64,000 nt of DNA from Poseidonocella sp. HB161398 (GTDB taxonomy: Bacteria; Pseudomonadota; Alphaproteobacteria; Rhodobacterales; Rhodobacteraceae): positions 1 to 64,000 of the forward strand of contig NZ_VATA01000036.1 of assembly GCF_005870025.1 (NCBI RefSeq), in the 5' to 3' direction. How positions within the stretch are numbered: the first letter of the stretch is position 1; every line of letters starts with the position of its first letter. Below the pieces are notes generated by a model that had not been told where the DNA came from, did not search any database, and was given only the letters and a program-made list of their open reading frames with translations. A program made the translations under genes and the position numbers. Of this stretch, positions 60,962-64,000 are shown piece after piece.

Positions 60962-61898
60962 GATGCAGGCCCTGCCCCTGCCCCGCAGTCTCCGCCCGGG
61001 GTTTTCCCTGGGCGGGCTCATAGACGGGCGCGGCTTCGACACGCTCCTGGTGCTGACTGCGCTCGGCTATCTCGCGGTCTTCTCGGCCTGGCCGCTGGTC
61101 TACAACCTGATCATGTCGCTGCAGGAGGTCGACCTCTTCTCGCTCGCCTCCTTCGACCGGCCCTTCGTCGGGCTCGACAACTACCGCGAGGTGATCTCCG
61201 CCCCCGAGATGCCGCAGATCCTCGGCAACACCGCGGTCTTCGTCATCGCCTCGGTCTCGCTGCAGCTGGTCCTCGGCTTCGCGCTGGCGCTGTTCTTCGA
61301 ACTGCGCTTTCCGGGCGCGAGCTTCCTGCGGGGGCTGTTCCTGGCTGGCTGGATCATGCCGCCGCTGGTTGTCGGCGCGATCTGGTCCTGGATCCTCGCG
61401 GGCGATTTCGGCGTGCTGAACTACGCGCTGAAGAGCCTCGGGATCATCGACGAGAACATCTTCTGGCTCTCCGATCCGGCGCGCTCGCTGTGGTCGGTGA
61501 TCATCGCCAATATCTGGCTCGGCGTGCCCTTCAACCTGATCCTGCTTTCGGTCGGGCTGGCGGGCATCCCCGAGGACCTCTACGAGGCGGCCGAGATGGA
61601 CGGCGCGACGCGGGTGCAGCGGTTTCTCACCATCACCCTGCCCCTGATGCGCGCCCAGCTCGGCGCGGTGATCTCGCTCGGCACGATCTTCACCCTGCAG
61701 CAGTTCGACCTCTTCGCCGGGCTCACCCAGGGCGGACCGTCGAACAGTTCGAACGTGATGCAGTACTGGTCCTGGCAGCTGAGCTTCCAGGAATACCAGA
61801 TCGGGCTGGGCAGCGTGATCTCGGTGCTGATGATCGGCTTCGTCATCGGGCTCGCGGCGATCTATGTCCGCTCCACCCGCCATGAACAGGTGTACTGA
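60948..61898 (+). CDS. CUT1 ABC transporter permease (MalF type)
   Basis: A 316-residue inner-membrane protein with six helices and EAA-loop motif EAAEMDGATRVQRFLTITLP. The GTG start at 60948 is preferred because AGGGGA lies just upstream; ATG 60963 is an alternative without a good binding site. It overlaps the binding-protein gene by 14 bases and the next permease gene by one base (TGATG). Confidence 0.92.
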   Translation: MSSTEMQALPLPRSLRPGFSLGGLIDGRGFDTLLVLTALGYLAVFSAWPLVYNLIMSLQEVDLFSLASFDRPFVGLDNYREVISAPEMPQILGNTAVFVIASVSLQLVLGFALALFFELRFPGASFLRGLFLAGWIMPPLVVGAIWSWILAGDFGVLNYALKSLGIIDENIFWLSDPARSLWSVIIANIWLGVPFNLILLSVGLAGIPEDLYEAAEMDGATRVQRFLTITLPLMRAQLGAVISLGTIFTLQQFDLFAGLTQGGPSNSSNVMQYWSWQLSFQEYQIGLGSVISVLMIGFVIGLAAIYVRSTRHEQVY

Positions 61899-62719
61899 TG
61901 GACAGGCTCAAGGGAAACGCATTGATGCTGGCGGGGATCCTCCTCGCCGCCATCTACCTCTTTCCGCTCTACTGGATGTATGTCACCGCGCTGAAGAGCG
62001 GCACCGAGATCATGGCCTATCCGCCAAGCTTCTGGCCCGAGGACCCGACGCCGATCTTCGGCGAGGTCTGGACCCGGCTGCAGATGGCGAGCTACCTGAA
62101 GAACTCGGTTCTCATCGCCGGCGGCACTACGGTGCTGGTCGTGCTTTTCGGCACCGGCTGCGCCTATGCGATGTCGCGGGTGAAATCGGTCTGGATCGAC
62201 GTGGCGCTCTTCGCGGTGCTGATGATGCAGGTGCTGCCCTCCTCGCTGATGGTCACGCCGATCTTCGTCTTCTTCAACCAGATCGGGCTGATGGACTGGC
62301 CGCGCGGCGCGGTGATCCTGGCGCAGGCGGCGAAGATGCTGCCGCTCTATATCGTGCTCACCCGCGCGGCCTTCCTGCAGGTCCCCGCCGAGCTGGAGGA
62401 GGCGGCGCTGGTCGACGGCAATTCCCGCGTCGGCGCCTTCCTGACGATCATGGTGCCCTTGGCGCGCAACGGCATCCTCGTCACCGGCGTGCTCGTCTTC
62501 CTGCAGTCCTTCGGGGAATACGTCTACGCCCGCTCGATGATCGGCACGCGCGAGCTGCAGCCCGCCACCGTCGGCCTGCAATCCTTCATGGGGCCGAACT
62601 CTTCCGACTGGTCGGGGGTGATGAGCTATGCCGCCATCTACGTGACCCCGGTCCTCGCCATCTTCGTCCTGCTGCAACGCCGCATCGTCAGCGGCCTGAC
62701 TTCCGGAGCCCTCAAATGA
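61898..62719 (+). CDS. CUT1 ABC transporter permease (MalG type)
   Basis: A 273-residue inner-membrane protein with six helices and EAA-loop motif EAALVDGNSRVGAFLTIMVP. It overlaps the preceding permease gene by one base and the ATPase gene by 4 bases, so the three importer parts are translationally coupled. Confidence 0.93.
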   Translation: MDRLKGNALMLAGILLAAIYLFPLYWMYVTALKSGTEIMAYPPSFWPEDPTPIFGEVWTRLQMASYLKNSVLIAGGTTVLVVLFGTGCAYAMSRVKSVWIDVALFAVLMMQVLPSSLMVTPIFVFFNQIGLMDWPRGAVILAQAAKMLPLYIVLTRAAFLQVPAELEEAALVDGNSRVGAFLTIMVPLARNGILVTGVLVFLQSFGEYVYARSMIGTRELQPATVGLQSFMGPNSSDWSGVMSYAAIYVTPVLAIFVLLQRRIVSGLTSGALK

Positions 62720-63792
62720 CCCAGCTTCAGATCGAACTCGACGGGGTGGACAAGCATTACGGCGCCTATCATGCGCTCAAGGGCATCGACCTGGCGATCC
62801 CCAAGGGCACCTTCGTGGCGCTGGTCGGGCCCTCGGGCTGCGGGAAGTCCACGCTGCTGCGCACCATCGCCGGGCTGGAGAAGGTCTCGGGCGGCGCGCT
62901 GCGGATCGCGGGCGCCAACATGACCGGCACCCCGCCGAGGAAGCGCGACCTGGCCATGGTCTTCCAGTCCTACGCGCTCTACCCGCACAAGACCGTGCGG
63001 CAGAACCTGACCTACTCGCTGCGGCTGAAGGGCATTCCCCGCGCCGAGGCCGACCGCAAGGCGGAGGAGGTCGCGCGGATCACCGGGCTCGAGGCGCTGC
63101 TCGAGCGCTACCCGCGCGAGCTCTCGGGCGGCCAGCGCCAGCGGGTCGCCATGGGGCGCGCCATCGTGAGGAATCCCAAGGCCTTCCTCTTCGACGAGCC
63201 GCTCTCCAATCTCGACGCCGCGCTGCGGGTCCAGATGCGCGCCGAAGTGCGCCGCCTGCATGACCGGCTGGGCGCGACCTCGGTCTATGTCACCCATGAC
63301 CAGGTCGAGGCGATGACCATGGCCGATCATGTCGTCGTGCTGCGCGCCGGGCGGATCGAGCAGCAGGGCGCGCCGATGGAGCTCTACGACCGGCCGGCCA
63401 ACCAGTTCGTGGCGGGCTTCATCGGCTCGCCGGCGACGAATTTCGTGCCCGGGCGGGTGACGGCGGACGGGCACGCGGTCCATCTCGACCTGCCCGGCGC
63501 GCCCTGCCTCGCCATCTCCGGCGCCACGCCCGGGCGTCCGGTCACGGCGGGGCTGCGCCCGGAGCATCTGCAGCCCTGCGATCCCGGCACGCCGGGGGCG
63601 CTGGCGCTGCCCGTCGCGGTGGTCGAGGCCACCGGCAGCCAGTCCTTCCTCGTCACCGATACCGACCCGGCGCTGACCATCTGCCTTGCCGGGCGCAGCC
63701 CGGTCCCGCCCGGCGGCACGCTCTCGGTGACGATCGATCCGGGCCAGGTGATGCTCTTCGACGCCGACAGCGGAGACGCGCTGCGTCCCTGA
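62716..63792 (+). CDS. CUT1 ABC transporter ATPase (MalK/UgpC-like)
   Basis: A 358-residue ATPase starting at ATG 62716. Walker A GPSGCGKST, signature LSGGQRQRVAMGRAI, Walker B AFLFDEPLSNLD and H-loop VTHDQVEAMT. The TOBE-type C-terminal domain (GLRPEHLQP, MLFDADSGDAL) is present. Last gene of the operon. It is closely similar in plan to the ATPase at 49562-50572, but each serves its own permease pair. Confidence 0.93.
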   Translation: MTQLQIELDGVDKHYGAYHALKGIDLAIPKGTFVALVGPSGCGKSTLLRTIAGLEKVSGGALRIAGANMTGTPPRKRDLAMVFQSYALYPHKTVRQNLTYSLRLKGIPRAEADRKAEEVARITGLEALLERYPRELSGGQRQRVAMGRAIVRNPKAFLFDEPLSNLDAALRVQMRAEVRRLHDRLGATSVYVTHDQVEAMTMADHVVVLRAGRIEQQGAPMELYDRPANQFVAGFIGSPATNFVPGRVTADGHAVHLDLPGAPCLAISGATPGRPVTAGLRPEHLQPCDPGTPGALALPVAVVEATGSQSFLVTDTDPALTICLAGRSPVPPGGTLSVTIDPGQVMLFDADSGDALRP

Positions 63793-63807
63793 GCTTGCCC
63801 CCTGCCC

Positions 63808-63833
63808 GCCGCCGACATCGGCGGCAGGTCCTT
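63808..63833 (+). terminator. Candidate terminator of the Gfo-led sugar operon
   Basis: GCCGCCGA-CA-TCGGCGGC forms an 8-bp stem 15 bases after the stop codon, followed by AGGTCCTTT. The U-tract is short, so termination may be moderate. The remaining sequence to 64000 shows no gene I can support. Confidence 0.5.
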
Positions 63834-64000
63834 TCCCGACACCCGGACTGGCCGCACCGCCCCGCGGCGCGGCCTCCCGCGCCCTGTCGCCAAGTCGGCC
63901 CCCAATGGCACTGCGCTCCGGCCCCGTCCTGATTCCTGCAGGCGCGGCCCCGCCGGAATTGCCAGGGATCAAGCGGACGGGCTCCCGATTTCCGCGCGCG

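Overview
The window is a high-GC alphaproteobacterial chromosome segment, most likely from Rhodobacterales (Paracoccaceae/Rhodobacteraceae). The evidence is the strong G/C third-position bias, the many overlapping TGATG/ATGA start-stop junctions, several long sugar ABC/Gfo-Idh-MocA operons and the family content. No rRNA, tRNA or CRISPR array was seen.

Region 1 (1-5500) is a mobile-element scar. It opens inside the 3' end of an IS5-family (IS427-like) transposase with its terminal repeat at 219-237. Next comes a secreted-type beta-helix/LamG protein (849-3305) with a strong terminator. A wrecked IS3-family element follows (about 3530-4825, minus strand). Region 2 (5509-11491) is a cell-surface glucan locus: a small outer-membrane barrel, a membrane dCache sensor without an output domain, and a minus-strand cassette of GH8 glucanase, membrane-fusion protein and GT2 beta-glucan synthase. 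The cassette resembles the bgsBA mixed-linkage-glucan or bcs/crd systems. Region 3 (11603-19031) holds a Gfo/Idh/MocA oxidoreductase, an orphan ribose-type binding protein, an acyltransferase-3 membrane protein, a methyltransferase and the aconitase AcnB.

Region 4 (19600-39125) is the most interesting part. A nine-gene, tightly coupled plus-strand operon (21180-36577) encodes two membrane proteins with a common SrfA-like cytoplasmic domain (one ending in a trypsin-like protease, the other in a DUF2135-like domain). It continues with a SrfB-like Hsp70/actin-fold protein, a SrfC-like P-loop protein, a Sel1-type membrane protein, a periplasmic SH3/vWA protein, a MacB/FtsX-type ABC ATPase and permease, and a secreted FGE-fold/coiled-coil protein. 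Satellite genes follow (36585-39125), one of which reuses the same membrane-stalk module. This looks like an uncharacterised envelope-spanning machine built around a Srf core.

Region 5 (39128-40245) is a two-gene membrane haem-reductase/Tat-exported intradiol-dioxygenase-fold pair. Region 6 (40734-55288, minus) is a 13-gene xylan/xyloside operon: a CUT1 transporter, GH43 xylosidase, XylA, ThuA, TIM-barrel epimerase, two Gfo oxidoreductases and a CUT2 transporter. It is preceded by a LacI regulator, and the two genes share a TTTTGA-N10-TCAAAA type operator. Region 7 (56551-63792) is a second LacI regulator divergent from a six-gene sugar operon (Gfo, TIM-barrel isomerase, binding protein, two permeases, ATPase). 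Paired CGTAAACGTTTACG-like operators bracket a TTGACA -35 box in the divergent region.
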